This document shows positions 11,420-22,885 of a stretch of DNA of 64,000 bases, one piece after another (position 1 is the stretch's first letter; each line of letters starts with the position of its first letter). This DNA is from Papilionanthe hookeriana x Papilionanthe teres. Its lineage: Eukaryota; Streptophyta; Magnoliopsida; Asparagales; Orchidaceae. The stretch is taken from contig CM040427.1 of the NCBI GenBank assembly GCA_022702705.1, forward strand, positions 17,755,625 to 17,819,624, given 5' to 3'. The notes below the pieces were generated by a model that was not told the DNA's origin, did no database searches, and saw nothing but the letters and a program-made list of their open reading frames with translations. The translations under genes were made by a program, and so were the position numbers.

Positions 11420-12568
11420 ATGGAACTAAAGAGAAGTAAGGGGAGTTCCACTTTTGATTCAGACAAGCTTATAAGTTTGAAGGCCTAAGATCGTTACATG
11501 CAAGCAATACAATCTCGTAAACTGATTCAAGAGCGAGGCTTTAACAAGCCCGGTGGAGTGATAGAGAATATGATCGTTAGAAGACTTTGAGATAGATTTT
11601 GTTTCTTCTCGGCCATAGCTGTTATTTCTGTTGTGCGGGAGTTTTATGCAAATCTCCCTGAGTCAGAAGAAAATTTTGTGATAGTTCGAGGACTATTGGT
11701 TCATTTCACGCCTGAGGTAATAAATGAGTTTTATCTGTTGCCGTCGACTACATTTTGTTTTTATGCAAATTATAATCCTATGAAGGAATAATTGGATGAA
11801 ATCATTTCTGTTTTGACTGATGGAAGAGAATTATGGAAAATAACTAATGAAAGAAGAGTTAACTTCCCTGCTTCAAATCTGAATGCCATGTTTAAGGCTA
11901 ATCATTATTTCTTATCATCCAAGTTGATTCCTACCAATCATCTGAGTGACGTAATGAGAGAAAGGGCTACTTTGAATTATTGTATTAAGTAAGGAAACAC
12001 AATTGATATTGAAAATATTACTTATGATTGTATTTATAGTTCTGTCAGAGCTACTACAACTGCAAATATGGGATTTGCTTCCCTTATAAATTCATTATGT
12101 GAGTGAACTGGTGCAAGATCTATAAATTGGAAAGAGGCCCTTCAACCTCTTAAGCATATTACTAGCGTGAATGTGAAGAAATATGCTGAGCATTCCCTTT
12201 TTGGCTGGAGAGGAGGATTCTCTAGAGCTTCAGGTGCATCTACTTATGTTGCTTCTACATCTCGTGCTTCAACTTCTCAAGCATCATCAGGTCAGTTTTC
12301 TGATTTGCAAACAACACTTTTAAATAAAATGAAAGATAATATCAATTATACTACAGATCGAGTTCATGAAATAGAAGGAAAGGTAGATCATATAGGGTAT
12401 TATCTGCAAAGACATAGTGAGTATGAGGAGATTTATCATAGTTATATGGATAGATTCATCAGAGGAGATTATAGTGTTGTGCTACATCCACATCCACATT
12501 ATACCCCATATGAGCCGACACGTGCTTGGAATGAAAGAGATGATGATGAGGAAGGAGATGAGGATTAG
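11420..12568 (+). pseudogene. Putative plant transposon protein (Transposase_32-like) pseudogene
   Basis: One frame from ATG 11420 to the stop at 12568, about 382 residues, interrupted by stops near 11486, 11587, 11789, 11990 and 12103. Segments VVREFYANLPES, VRGLLVHFTPEVINEFY, FPASNLNAMFKANHYFLSSKL, HLSDVMRERATLNYCI and IDIENI match the domain found in ORFs behind pol of plant Athila-like elements. The C-terminal third is S/T-rich, then YYLQRHSEYEEIYHSYM, and ends in a D/E-rich tail. The ORF at 56050-57231 is its homologue (YLQRHSEYE, D-rich end). Its biochemical role in the element is not established. Confidence 0.75.
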
Positions 12569-14093
12569 AATTTGTATTTTATTTGTGTTGTGTTATGTTA
12601 TGTTATGTTGTATGTTGAACTTTTTATTCTGTATGAGTTGTGAAATTTTTATTTGTAATTGTTGTTTAGATTTTTTCATTAGTAAATGAGATGAAAAAGT
12701 TGATGTAATAATTAGTGAACTACTTTAGTTTGTTTTTATGTTATTTGTGGATGTTGTTTGTTTGTGATGTGATGTTATTGTTAAGAGTTTTTGTGGAAGT
12801 AAATGTGTAAAATTTTGTAGTGTATTTGGTTTGTTAGTGTAGAACTTATTCCAGAAACTAATAGGAAGTTTTAGAACACTATTAAAATCCACTATTTAAT
12901 TTTATATTTTAACTTTTTCAATTTCCTACCATATATATTGTTGTTTTGGTTTTCTATTTAAGTATGTGTGAATTTGCTTTTATTACCTTCACTAATTTAG
13001 AAGCCTTTTGAATTTCTTTTATATAAATTGTGAAATTAAAAATTTGATCCAGTTGATTTTACTCCTATTTTTAATTGTTACATGCATATTTAAGATATAA
13101 AAATTCCTGCAAGCATGATACTTATAGTTTTCAATTCCTACCCATGTATTCTTTTACTATGCTTAAATGTTTTATCATAACAAAAATTTTAAAGTTTAGG
13201 AAGGGGGAATGAAAAATAATTTTTAAAAACTAAAAAATTATTTGTTCTCAAATGTGTTATAAATAAATTTGATTTTGATTGAAAAATAATTATGTGTATG
13301 AAGTTATATTAGGGAAGAAAAATTTTGAATATAGAAATGAGTAAGAGAATTTAGTTAAAATCTACAGTAATGATGAAAAATTTAAAGTCAAAAATTTCTT
13401 AGTGAAGAAATGATAAATATTTTTTAGCTATCTTTAGTAGGAAACATTGTATTTTTGGAGAAATAAAAGGATTAGACTTTTATCTTTAATACTTAAATTT
13501 CTTTTATTGAAAATAATTTTCAAAAACTTTATAATAGTTCTTAGTAAAAGATATATATCTACTTTATGCTTTAAGAAATGAAGGGTGGAATTCAAAATTA
13601 TTAAAGGCCTATCCAGATATATTAATCCTTGCCTATAAAAAAAGAGAAGAGAAAAAAGAAAATAAAGAAATGTGAAATAGTATGTGAAAAAGGAAGGAGA
13701 AGCTCGAGGATTTAAGAGCCTAATAAAAAATTGGTTCCACACCTGATCTTTCTAAAGTGTAAGACTTGAGAAAATCTTGAAGCTTATAAATATAATATAG
13801 TTAGTATAATTATTTTTAGTCAAGATTTTTAAGTAAAGAAAATAAAACGTTTAAACCCTATATTTTAAAAAATCTACAAGTATTTCTGAATAAAATCAAA
13901 ACTCATATTTTTCATAAACTTTTACTTAAGAGATTCTAAATTTTAAATTGGTCTCATTTACTAAAATTTTTTCTAAATTAGATTACTACATTTCTAGAAC
14001 AAAATTTTAGAAACTCCTAAATAAACTCATTTACATAATTTGCTTATTTGATTTTTATGTGATTAAAGTGTCACTTAAGGACAAGTAACATTT
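12569..14093 (+). other. 3' noncoding interior of the 3244-15975 element
   Basis: AT-rich without supported genes. It is homologous, in the opposite orientation, to 1500-3243 and 32930-34720. It holds an internal polypurine-like tract at about 13190-13209 (aagtttaggaaggggg) and a purine-rich block at about 13630-13735 with 'ggcctatccagatatattaatcc' just upstream (given here in part of its length only). The interior ends at the true polypurine tract next to the 3' LTR. Confidence 0.6.
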
Positions 14094-14109
14094 CAAGTTT
14101 GGGGGATTT
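14094..14109 (+). promoter_or_regulatory. Polypurine tract for plus-strand priming
   Basis: The text 'caagtttgggggattt' directly precedes the LTR start 'tgatac'. A purine run touching the 3' LTR is the standard plus-strand primer of LTR retrotransposons. The other Athila-like copies here have the same AAGTTTGGGGGA-type sequence at their LTR edges. Confidence 0.8.
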
Positions 14110-15975
14110 TGATACACTTAAAATAGATAATATTTTTATACACATTTTTATACCTATTTTTGATGATATTGCTTTTATTGGAATGTATTTTGTGTATTTT
14201 TCTTGCAAGTAAGTTTAAATGGATAATTGTGATGAAAGGAGTGAAAAATGACCAAATTTAGAGAAAAAATGAAAAAAAGGTGCAAAATTGATCTGTGACG
14301 GCTAAGCGCCTGGACTCCTCTTACGCACCAGTGCCCCGCGGCTATGCACCCAGACCTGGAGCTTACACGCTAGAAGTCTCAAGGCTAAACGTCGAGACCT
14401 CGCGCTTACGTGCAATAGTTACTAAAGAGGAATTATTTAATTTTTTATGTCATTTTTAAGAGGTGTTTGTGGCATTTCTTGGGAGAAACTTGGGTAACTT
14501 TTTATTAGCACCAAAATTATTTTAAATTACTCTTAAATGGATGCATCTCTTGGAGGATTCATTAAATCTGGACACAATTTGAAGAGATACGAAGGCACCT
14601 GTTGGAAAATTATAAAAAGAAGACTTGAAGATCATAAAAGTGGTTGTTGTTGGAGGGTGTGTTGTTTATGTTTATTGTGTAGGAAAGTTTTTAGTAACAC
14701 ACCACTCCACTTCGCCATTTCTACTTACTTTAATGTAGTGTGTATTAGGATTAGAAGTGAGATTTGGAATCTTTAGAGTTGGGTGCCAACCTCGAATGAG
14801 TATTGTAAGGAAAAGCCAAAGTTTTCAAAGGAATTTCAAGTATTTATGGAGTGGATTTTCAGATAAGTCTTTATCTTTGTTATTGCATTTGGTTTTTAAT
14901 TAAAGCTTCTTGTGTTTTCACTATGATTTCTTCTTTTAAACCAAGTTGTGATTGTATTTTCTCCATGAATTCTGAGTAGTTTTCTTTATCTTTTTTCTTA
15001 AAATGATGAAGTAATAAAGTTATGGAAAGGTGTTGTGTGAAGTATATGAAATTAATGTTGGAAGAAGTTGTGATGATTCAAAACCTTGCACTTCATTTAC
15101 TTCTTGATTTGCCCAATTAAGTTATTAATATTTGTTGTGAGAACATGTAAGTACAAGTATGGTATTGTCTCAGTTAATAATAGGTAAGAATCACATGAGA
15201 TTATATGGGTGAGAATGTAGTCCATATGATCAAGTGCAAATAAATAAGGAGATATACTTTGATGGGTGTAGAGTTAGAGGAAATTAGAGTGACAGGCTAA
15301 AGCCCCAATTCGTTTTATTGTTTTAAGTTTTATACGTGATGTTAGCCTCCAGGTGGAGGGATAAGAGGAAACTCTAGAGTGGGAGCTAGCATCTTTCCTG
15401 CCTAGCCCATCTTTAAGATTAATAAAACAATAAATTAACCTATGCACTTTATAACATCTCTAGTAAGGGTAAAAAAATATAATTGCTCTTATTTGGCAAA
15501 ATACATTTTAGATACTTTCACAACAGAATTCCATGTCTTGTTAGTGATTCATAATAAAGAAAAAGATATTTCATTTGCATTTTCTTTCATTTTACAAAAA
15601 TCTAGTTAAAGTAATTGTTTGATTTCATTACAAATTATAAAAATTTCTAAAAAGAATTGAACTTTCTTTCCTAGAATATTATGATTAGTTTGAGTAAGAT
15701 CTTTCTTAAGAAGTAAAAAGTTATTTTTTTTACTTCTTTGTTAAGAATACTTAACATTTTTCTCTGTGGGTTCGATATCTCATGACTTAATTAGAAAGTC
15801 CTATATTACTTAATAATAATACATATACTTGCATCGAATCCCATTTTATAATAATATCAATTAAATCTTTTATTTGCATTAGAATTAAGCTTTTGGTGTC
15901 GTTGTAAAGAAAGAGAAATCATTAAAAAGAAGTATATATTCATATATAAAACGTAAGCATAAATTTCAGGGATCA
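14110..15975 (+). repeat. 3' LTR of the 3244-15975 element
   Basis: Starts 'tgatacactt' after the polypurine tract and ends 'cagggatca', giving TG...CA and a length of 1866 bp. Its last 1.03 kb aligns with the truncated 5' LTR. It contains GC hairpin modules at 14297-14413. The following bases already belong to a Tat-like LTR, so the element probably inserted at or near the start of that LTR. Confidence 0.85.
14297..14413 (+). repeat. GC-rich inverted modules in the LTR (three units)
   Basis: Three units of roughly 40 bp alternate forward motifs (ggctaagcgcc, ggctatgcacc, ggctaaacgtc) with near reverse complements (ctcttacgcac, cttacacgc, cgcgcttacgtgc). The spacer 'gagacct/tggact' is also repeated. 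They lie in the presumed U3 region, about 190 bp after the LTR start. CpG positions seem decayed to TG/CA in several copies. Confidence 0.75.
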
Positions 15976-18280
15976 AAGGGTCTGCATTTAATGACCCTAT
16001 TTCAAAGTAAAAATAAATAATTTTCTACTTTTGATATCCATCCTATTTTTAAAAATTATTCAAATAGCGAGCTAGGCCATGTTAGGCGTACTCCTTTAAA
16101 ATCTATATTGGGTGATGTTTGTTAGATACCTTAAATCTTTATGACATGGCTGGTGTGGCGACCCCATTAAAGTTATACATGCCCGGAGACATTACCCTGA
16201 GCACTTTGATGCTAGTTAGGATACTTTTAATTAGATGGTGTGCTGGGTAGTCATTTTTTATGTCTTGTTATTTTTTTTTTGTTGGTCCTATTCAGACATC
16301 ACTTTGCTTATGCATGTGTTTAACGAGTGGGGACATGTGCAATAGTATATTAGGCTGATCTTCTTGTAAGGAGCCATGCTTAAATATACACACACAAGTT
16401 TAATAATGGGGAGCAATGTCATGATTTATAAGTTAACCCTTTCTTGTAGGAGCTACTATATGCTCCTCCGACAGGCATGACTCATATGTGTTGCATGTTA
16501 ATATATGCTAACATTTTCTGTAGGTTAAGTCATTTATTTTTCTTTTATCAAGTATGTGATAGAGTCTTCTTATCGAGTTTGTATAAAAAATAAGGTACGA
16601 TTATGGGTTCCAAGGTGGTTGGAGTGAGAACCATGTGACAGGGACCAAGAGCAGCAGCTCATGTCTCACACCTTAATTCTGTGTTTATATTATTATAGAA
16701 TTATGTACATGCATGTATATGTAGAGTCTAGTTGGTTTTATTACTTTCCTGGGAGATGTTGCCAACCCAACGACATTGACCTGTTCTTATATTTTACTTG
16801 GTATTCCTTGACTTTTGTTTTGTGACTACTTTATTTTCGTGTTTCTTTCCATTTGTTATTTATCGAGGATTGATTATGAAAAATAATCTAGGCTCATTAA
16901 GGATAATAATAAAAGATTAAGATTAATTAGGATTCAGGCTTAAAATATTTAGGACTTTTAAAACCTGCACTTACTTTTCTGCATGGCCTTTAGGCTGGTT
17001 TTAAACAATTTACATGTATGACTATACACCCCAACATGTTTAATAGTGCCTGCACATCAAGAATTATGGTAGATAATTGCATCATATTGCATAAACCCCA
17101 AGAGAAGCCCTTGTGCTTCTCCAATCTGACTGTCCAAGCATAGATTTCTACTTAGGTTGTTGTTTAGTGCGCTTAGGGTGTTAGGAGTATAAGACCTTTT
17201 TTGAGAGTGTTTACATCTCTTTATAGGTGGACCTCTTTTCCCCTTCTTTCTTATGGAATTTTCTCCATTTATTTGGCGATTATAGTCTCATATCTGTGAG
17301 CCCTACCTTTAAAGATCATAGGACTTAGATTTTTCTTCTATTGACCTTAGGGCTACCGAGAACTCTTTAAATGACACTACTTACAGATTGCTAACAAGGA
17401 GTCTCTGGTTGTGTTGGGTTAACAACTTTTATGACCAGGTAGACTTAGGATCCTAACAGCTTGGGTTGACAGATCTGTGGTATCCTGGCCAAGCTATCTC
17501 TACCCGATTATGATTACTATACCTCTCCTTTATTGAGCTTTTTTTGGACCTATCATCCTTTTAACACCTCACAGATGTCTTCTCCTAGGCTCAAATTAAG
17601 AATAGACTGCCACCCATTTGGCATACGATGATTCACCCTCTGCCCTTATGGCAGATCAGGCCCTACAAGATAGTGTGGACCCTATTAGTCGACTTGATTT
17701 TTTATAGGCCTCAATTTTAGATGAGTTGCTACCCATTTTGGGTTGTGAGAGATTTACTCTCTGTCATGTGGATTAGTGAGAGCTTTGAAGCATCAGGATG
17801 TTCCTGTGAAATAACTATCCTTTTGTTGACCTATTTACCAATCTTAATAATGTAAGCAAGACTCATTTTATCAGGAGTATTCTTTGGTATCCCCCAATAT
17901 ATAATTAACTAAAGGGATACATTCCTTTGGAAGTGCTCTTGATCCCCTCAAAAATGTTTTTTTTGGTTCTTTAGTTATGGTTGACTTATATAAGGATTAT
18001 CTTCATGGATATAGTGTTTTGAGGTGTCTCAATTTGATCTTATTCAGACGCATACTCTCACCTATCACATGAGGGTTACCATATATAAGCCCTATATGTT
18101 TCTTTTTAAAATTTGTTTGTCTATTTTCATCGTATATCCCATCTTTTCCAATTCTACTCCTCTTCAAATAATTTTTATAATCCAAGAGGGAGATTTATTT
18201 AGAAAGGAGAATCATACAATGATGACATATATATAAGCAAGCTAGCAACTCTGAGTTCTTTTAAAACAACCAAAAAATAA
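15976..18280 (+). repeat. 5' LTR, Tat/Ogre-like
   Basis: About 2.3 kb, homologous to 24626-27078. The left edge touches the 3' LTR end of the Athila-like element, so a few terminal bases may be missing. The right edge is set by the primer site. ORFs inside (for example on either strand near 18003-18236) are chance frames. Confidence 0.7.
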
Positions 18281-18282
18281 TC

Positions 18283-18300
18283 TAGCGACTCAGCTGGGGA
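18283..18300 (+). promoter_or_regulatory. Primer binding site, tRNA-Arg type
   Basis: 'tagcgactcagctgggga' matches the TGGCGACTCCGCTGGGGA-type sequence used by Tat/Ogre elements, complementary to a tRNA-Arg 3' end, with about two mismatches. It starts two or three bases after the LTR homology ends. Confidence 0.7.
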
Positions 18301-18955
18301 TGTTTCTCTTTATCCACATCAGAAGTCTTGCTTACAAAATTAACGATCCAGTTTCATCGTTGTGTGTCTCTTGATATATTTTTGAAACCTTGGATTTAAA
18401 TAGGCTTGTCAGTTGCTATGCTTACCCGTTTGATGCCTTTTAGTCCCTCTCACACCCTCATCATCTTAGTAGCAGCATTTTCATATGCACCAATGGTGTT
18501 GTAAAATTTGATTGTCATCATGTCTTATTCCCAAATTTAATTAGTCACTCTTTAGTTGATCGAAATGGACAATCAAAGGTTGGTCATGATCGAATCTTCT
18601 GAGGGAATCAATTTTCTTTTCACCCAACATTTTTCGGTGTAGATGAGGGGACCATTACGTTTTATTCTTCAAACACCATGTTATGATTACCATAAATAAT
18701 CCTATGTCCTCTAAGGTGTTTGTCATGTGCCCTCCCTTGAAGAAGTGGAGACGTGCACATGGCATCTCTTCTGCTATTACTGCTACTGTGGGCACTACCC
18801 TTCCCTCAAGGAAGAAGGCAACATCAGATGGCTACACACTTAGCACCCTTCTATCATTTCTAGGACCTCAAGTGTTCCTTCTGTGCTTTTAAGAATTTAT
18901 ATTCCCGTGGATGTTGCATATGTAGGAGAGCTATATGTGCAGTATCATTTATGGT
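18301..18955 (+). other. Leader region without recognisable gene
   Basis: Follows the primer site, where gag would be expected. No frame resembles gag. A 69-codon frame at 18683-18892 is not matched by any motif I know. Confidence 0.35.
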
Positions 18956-20200
18956 TGTGTGGGGCATGTCCCTACAATGATTTTCTTTGGTTCTAGTCCG
19001 AGAGGATAATCTCGTTGATTAAGAATCATTTTCTTGGCTAAGTGGGACAATGTCCCCACCATTACCATCTTTGGTTCCAACCTGAAATGATGTTTAAGTC
19101 CTGTTAGTTGAGAATCATTTCCTAATTTTTTCTGGCTTACTGGACAATGTCTTTGCATGAATTGCTTTGGTTACTGTATGAGAAAATAATCCCATTATTT
19201 GAGAATCATTCCTCTGGTTGAGTGTACTAAGTCCTCTCTAGTACTTGTTTTAATTCCATCACAGAATGACATTCAAGTCCCATTGGTTGGGAATCGTTTC
19301 TCACTTTTGTCTAGATGAGTGAATAATGTCCCTACCATGACTTGCTTTGGTTCCAGCACTAGAGAATAATCTCATTTATTAAGAATCATTTCTCTGGTTG
19401 AGTGGACAATGTCCCCACCATTACTTGTTTCAGTTATAATCTGGAATGATGTTTAAGTCCCCTTGGCTGAGAATTGTTTATCACTTTTGTCTGCCTCTGT
19501 AGACCTTATCCTTGTGATTAATTGCTTCAGTTCCAATATGGGAGAATAATTTCGTTGATTGACTGTCATTCCTCTAGCTGAGCGGACCATGTCCTCGCTA
19601 GTACTTGTTTTGGTTCTAGCCTAGAATGACGTTTAAGTCTCGTTGATTGAGAATCATTCCTCTGGTTGAGTGGACAATGTCCCCACCATTACTTATCTTG
19701 GTTTTGACCCTGAATGATGTTAAGTCACATTAGTTGAGGATTATTTCCCACTTCTATCTGGCTGTGTACCATGTCCCCATCATGACCTGCTTTGTCTGGA
19801 TGAGTGGAACATGTCCCCATCATGACCTTTTTAAATTATAATATAGAAGAATAATCCCATTAACTGATAATCTCTCTCTATCCTTTAGCTGTGTGGATCA
19901 TGTGCTCACCACAATCTTTTTTTGTTCCGTTCAGGGAGAATAATTGCATTGATTAATAATTGTTCTCTATCCTCTAGTTGTATGAACCGTATCTCTGCCA
20001 CAAATTTTTTTGGTTCTAGCCTGGGAGAGTAGTTCTTTTGAAAGAGAAGCATTCTCTTTCATCTGGCTATGTTGACCATGTCTTCACCATGAATTTTTTT
20101 CAGTTCTTATCCGAGAATATATTTAAATTCTATTAGTTGCAAATCATTCCTGTGGCTGAGTGGACTATGTGCTCACCATGATTATTGAGAGATTCTTCCC
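18956..20200 (+). repeat. Tandem array with 180-bp higher-order period
   Basis: Two related half-units of about 85-95 bp alternate: one with 'caatgtccccaccattacttg ... aatgatgtttaagtc' and one with 'catgacttgctttggttcc ... gagaataatctcatt', each ending 'gagaatcattcctctggttgag' (parts shown). The phase marker 'gagtgga/gagtgta' recurs at 19041, 19221, 19401 and 19581, exactly 180 bp apart, then at 19671 where one half-unit is missing. Copies after 19740 are more degenerate. Confidence 0.8.
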
Positions 20201-20705
20201 TCTTTGAGATGTAAGTCACTTTGAGCCTACAGTTCATGTTAATGCTGCCACGATAAACATTCTGACCAAGAAGATTCTAAGGGCAATCTCTCCTTTGTAA
20301 GAAAAGGGTATTATTTTAAGTGAGAATTTTCATGCTCAGATATTTTAGGCATCTGAGCAAGTAATTTGAGAATTTCTCTACTTTATTTACCCACACGATC
20401 CTCGTAGTAGGAGACTAGGGTTTAGCCATCGGTCCACTACAAGACCAGAATATTTTCCATCTGTTGTGCACGTTGAAGAGCCAATTTAGTTTGTTGCATG
20501 GGACACTCAATGTGGCATCTATAGCCATTGTATCTGGCATTGTGCTAGACACTATTGTGTTGGATATTCTAGCAGGGGCTCTGCCCGTACTTGAAGTAAT
20601 CTCTTGTTCTAACAATAAAATGAAAAGAGTTTTGAATTATTTCCCTTCAGCTTTGAGTGAAATTGATATTTTTATTCCATTTTTAATGGAGTGATTCAGG
20701 GAATG
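20201..20705 (+). other. Unassigned interior sequence
   Basis: No motif, repeat or coding frame that I can support. Two short overlapping frames on opposite strands (20415-20694) share the same bases and look fortuitous. Confidence 0.3.
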
Positions 20706-21085
20706 TTGATACTCACTCTTTTCATATTGATGGAGGGAGATCTGGGGCATATCCTCGTTGATACTCACCTTTCCTATTTTGATGGAGGGAGATCTGGAGC
20801 ATATCCCAGTTAATATTCATATTTCCATATTTTGATGAAGGGAGATCTGGAGCATATCCCAGTTAATATTCATATTTCCATATTTTGATGGAGGGAGAGT
20901 CGGGGTATAACCCCGTTGATACTCACCCTTTTCATCATTTTGATGGAGGGAGATATGGGGTATATCCTCATTGATACTCACCATTCCATATTTTGATGTA
21001 GGGAGATCTAAGGAATATCATTGCCGATACTCACATTTTACTTATTTTGATAGAGAGAAGTTTGTGGTTAACTTAATAGATACTC
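20706..21085 (+). repeat. Tandem array of about 53-bp units (seven copies)
   Basis: The unit carries 'gatggagggagatctgg', then 'gcatatccc', then 'gttgatactcac'. Unit starts are at about 20729, 20781, 20834, 20887, 20942, 20994 and 21048, giving a period of 52-55 bp. Confidence 0.85.
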
Positions 21086-22336
21086 TCCTCAACCCTTAAA
21101 AAAATTAAATCTATATGGAGGGGAATATCTCATTTTGACCAAGAGGCCGTGGATTAGGAAGTTGTCTATTACCACACATTTTGATTTTCCTGCTCTAGTT
21201 ATGGAGGACATTTAGGTGCTTCGGAAAGGAGTCACTACCTCAGTCAATCCTATCTTAGATTTGCCTCACATAAATCCTATGGTAAAGTCTAAGATATATC
21301 TTGAGGATGGATTTAACTAGACCATTTATGCATCCACTTAGGATTCACAAAGTCTCATGGTCTAGAATTTTCAGATTTAGTCTTGATGACTTAACCCTTC
21401 TATTTAATGAACTTTCTCCAAAAAACTAAGAGAGCCACAAAATGACTAACTTGGTGTGACTAAAATAAAAGTAGTTTCAAAGGCCATTTAAATCATTTAC
21501 CTATTTATTCGACTAAGTTGATTGAAGCTTAACAATGAATGTATCATGATATACAGAGAATTCTTATTAAGAGAATTTTGATACTTAGAAATCAGAAGAT
21601 GGTATGCATTCAAAAAAGAAAAAAAACTTGTTAGGGGGGGGGAGGGGGGAGGGAGGAGGAGGGGCTCAACCAGATATAGAAATTCCCAGGAAAATAAAAA
21701 GTGTAAAAGGCTTCTGAAATAAAAACTGACCAACACTCTAAGAAGAGTGTTGATGTGAGTAAAAAATTAATAGTGACATGAAAACTCTTATGATTATTTA
21801 AACACCAAATTTCTCTTAATAGGATCCTTAGGGTATTATGATTCAGAGAATTTTTAAACGACATTGAGATGGTTGATAGACTTGTAGTTGATTTAAAGAC
21901 ATCTCCAAAAATGAATATATTTTCCTAACACCAAAATAAGAATGGTGAGGTCTACTTAGGTCTAAGGAGAAAAGATTTAAAGAAAAGAGTGGGATAGACA
22001 ACACTTAAATAAAATCCAACCTAAATATGAGATTTGCAAATCTCTTATTATGCTTGAAGAATCTAGTGACAAATCAAGTAGCCCACATGAGAGTTACCCA
22101 ACATTAAATTGATTTGGTGTCTCGTACCATATAATTTTGATAATGGCTTAGTCGAAAATTTTGATATGATTTTCATAAGTCTGATAAAATTTCTTCATGC
22201 AAAAAAAATAATAATAAAGGCATGAAAGGCTTTTAAAGCGTTATGAGCTGAATTTCTCTAGGTTCGAGGCAACCCTTCCTTGACTTGCCTTTATTGCAGA
22301 CATAAATTAATCATATCGTACACCCACACATATAAA
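21086..22336 (+). other. Unassigned interior with a G-rich run
   Basis: AT-rich DNA without supported genes. A G-rich run on the plus strand at about 21634-21664 (ggggggggagggggg followed by agggaggaggagggg) could form a G-quadruplex. The minus-strand frames across it (P/S-rich) only reflect this run. Confidence 0.4.
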
Positions 22337-22885
22337 TTGACCTTTAGGTTGAGGCAGTCTTCCTTCAAAATTTGACTGGCCTTCTTTATGGGTTATCACC
22401 CATGTATTTCACACTATATGTGTTGACCTCTAGATCTGATGCAAACCTTCATTTGGGCGTTGAATTGCCTTCATCATGGGCATATTGTACGACATACCAT
22501 ACACCCACATCCTTTATGCTTTGCACTCAACGCTTGATCTCTGAGACGAGGTAGTCTTTCTCTTGAAAGAAGACTAGCCTTTTTTGTGGGTTATCACCCA
22601 CTTACTTTACACTCCGCACATTAACCTTTAAGTCCAGGCAGCCATTCCCTCGAAAGTCGACTAACTTTCTTTATGGGTTAAACCCATTTGCTTTATGCTC
22701 CACATGTTGATCTTCATGTCTAGGCAGTCCTTCCTTGAGAAGTTGACTTGTCTTCTATATGAGTACCAACCATTTACTTCACACTAAATGCATTGACCTC
22801 TGGGTCCATCAAGTACTTTCTTTAGAAGTTGACTTGCCTTCTTTATGGGTAAAACCCATATGTTTCATGATAAATGCATTGACCC
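22337..22885 (+). repeat. Tandem array of about 86-bp units, first block
   Basis: Unit: 'ttgacctttaggt', 'aggcagtccttcctt', 'gttgacttgccttctttatg' and 'ggttatcaccca'. Unit starts at about 22337, 22423, 22533, 22621, 22707, 22793 and 22879 give 86, 110, 88, 86, 86 and 86 bp. The reading frame at 22372-22554 is incidental. Confidence 0.85.

Larger units (their letters stand above)
3244..15975 (+). mobile_element. Athila-like Ty3/gypsy retrotransposon, degenerate
   Basis: Order on the plus strand: truncated LTR (3244-4269), tRNA-Asp-type primer site (4276), gag, protease, RT-RNase H, integrase (stop at 9714), two ORFs behind pol (10191 and 11420), a noncoding stretch, a polypurine tract (14094-14109) and a complete 3' LTR (14110-15975). 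Gag-PR-RT-RH-IN order marks Ty3/gypsy, and the extra ORF with a plant-transposon-protein domain is typical of Athila relatives. Every coding region carries stops or frameshifts, so it cannot move on its own. The left end has lost about 0.83 kb of LTR, so target-site repeats cannot be checked. Confidence 0.88.

Noticed and set aside
14537..14776. 79-codon frame with cysteines in the 3' LTR
   Set aside because: Lies in the LTR between the GC modules and U5, the part missing from the 5' LTR copy; no known motif.
21497..21864. Proline-rich frames on the minus strand
   Set aside because: The proline run is the complement of the G-rich run and the rest has no support.
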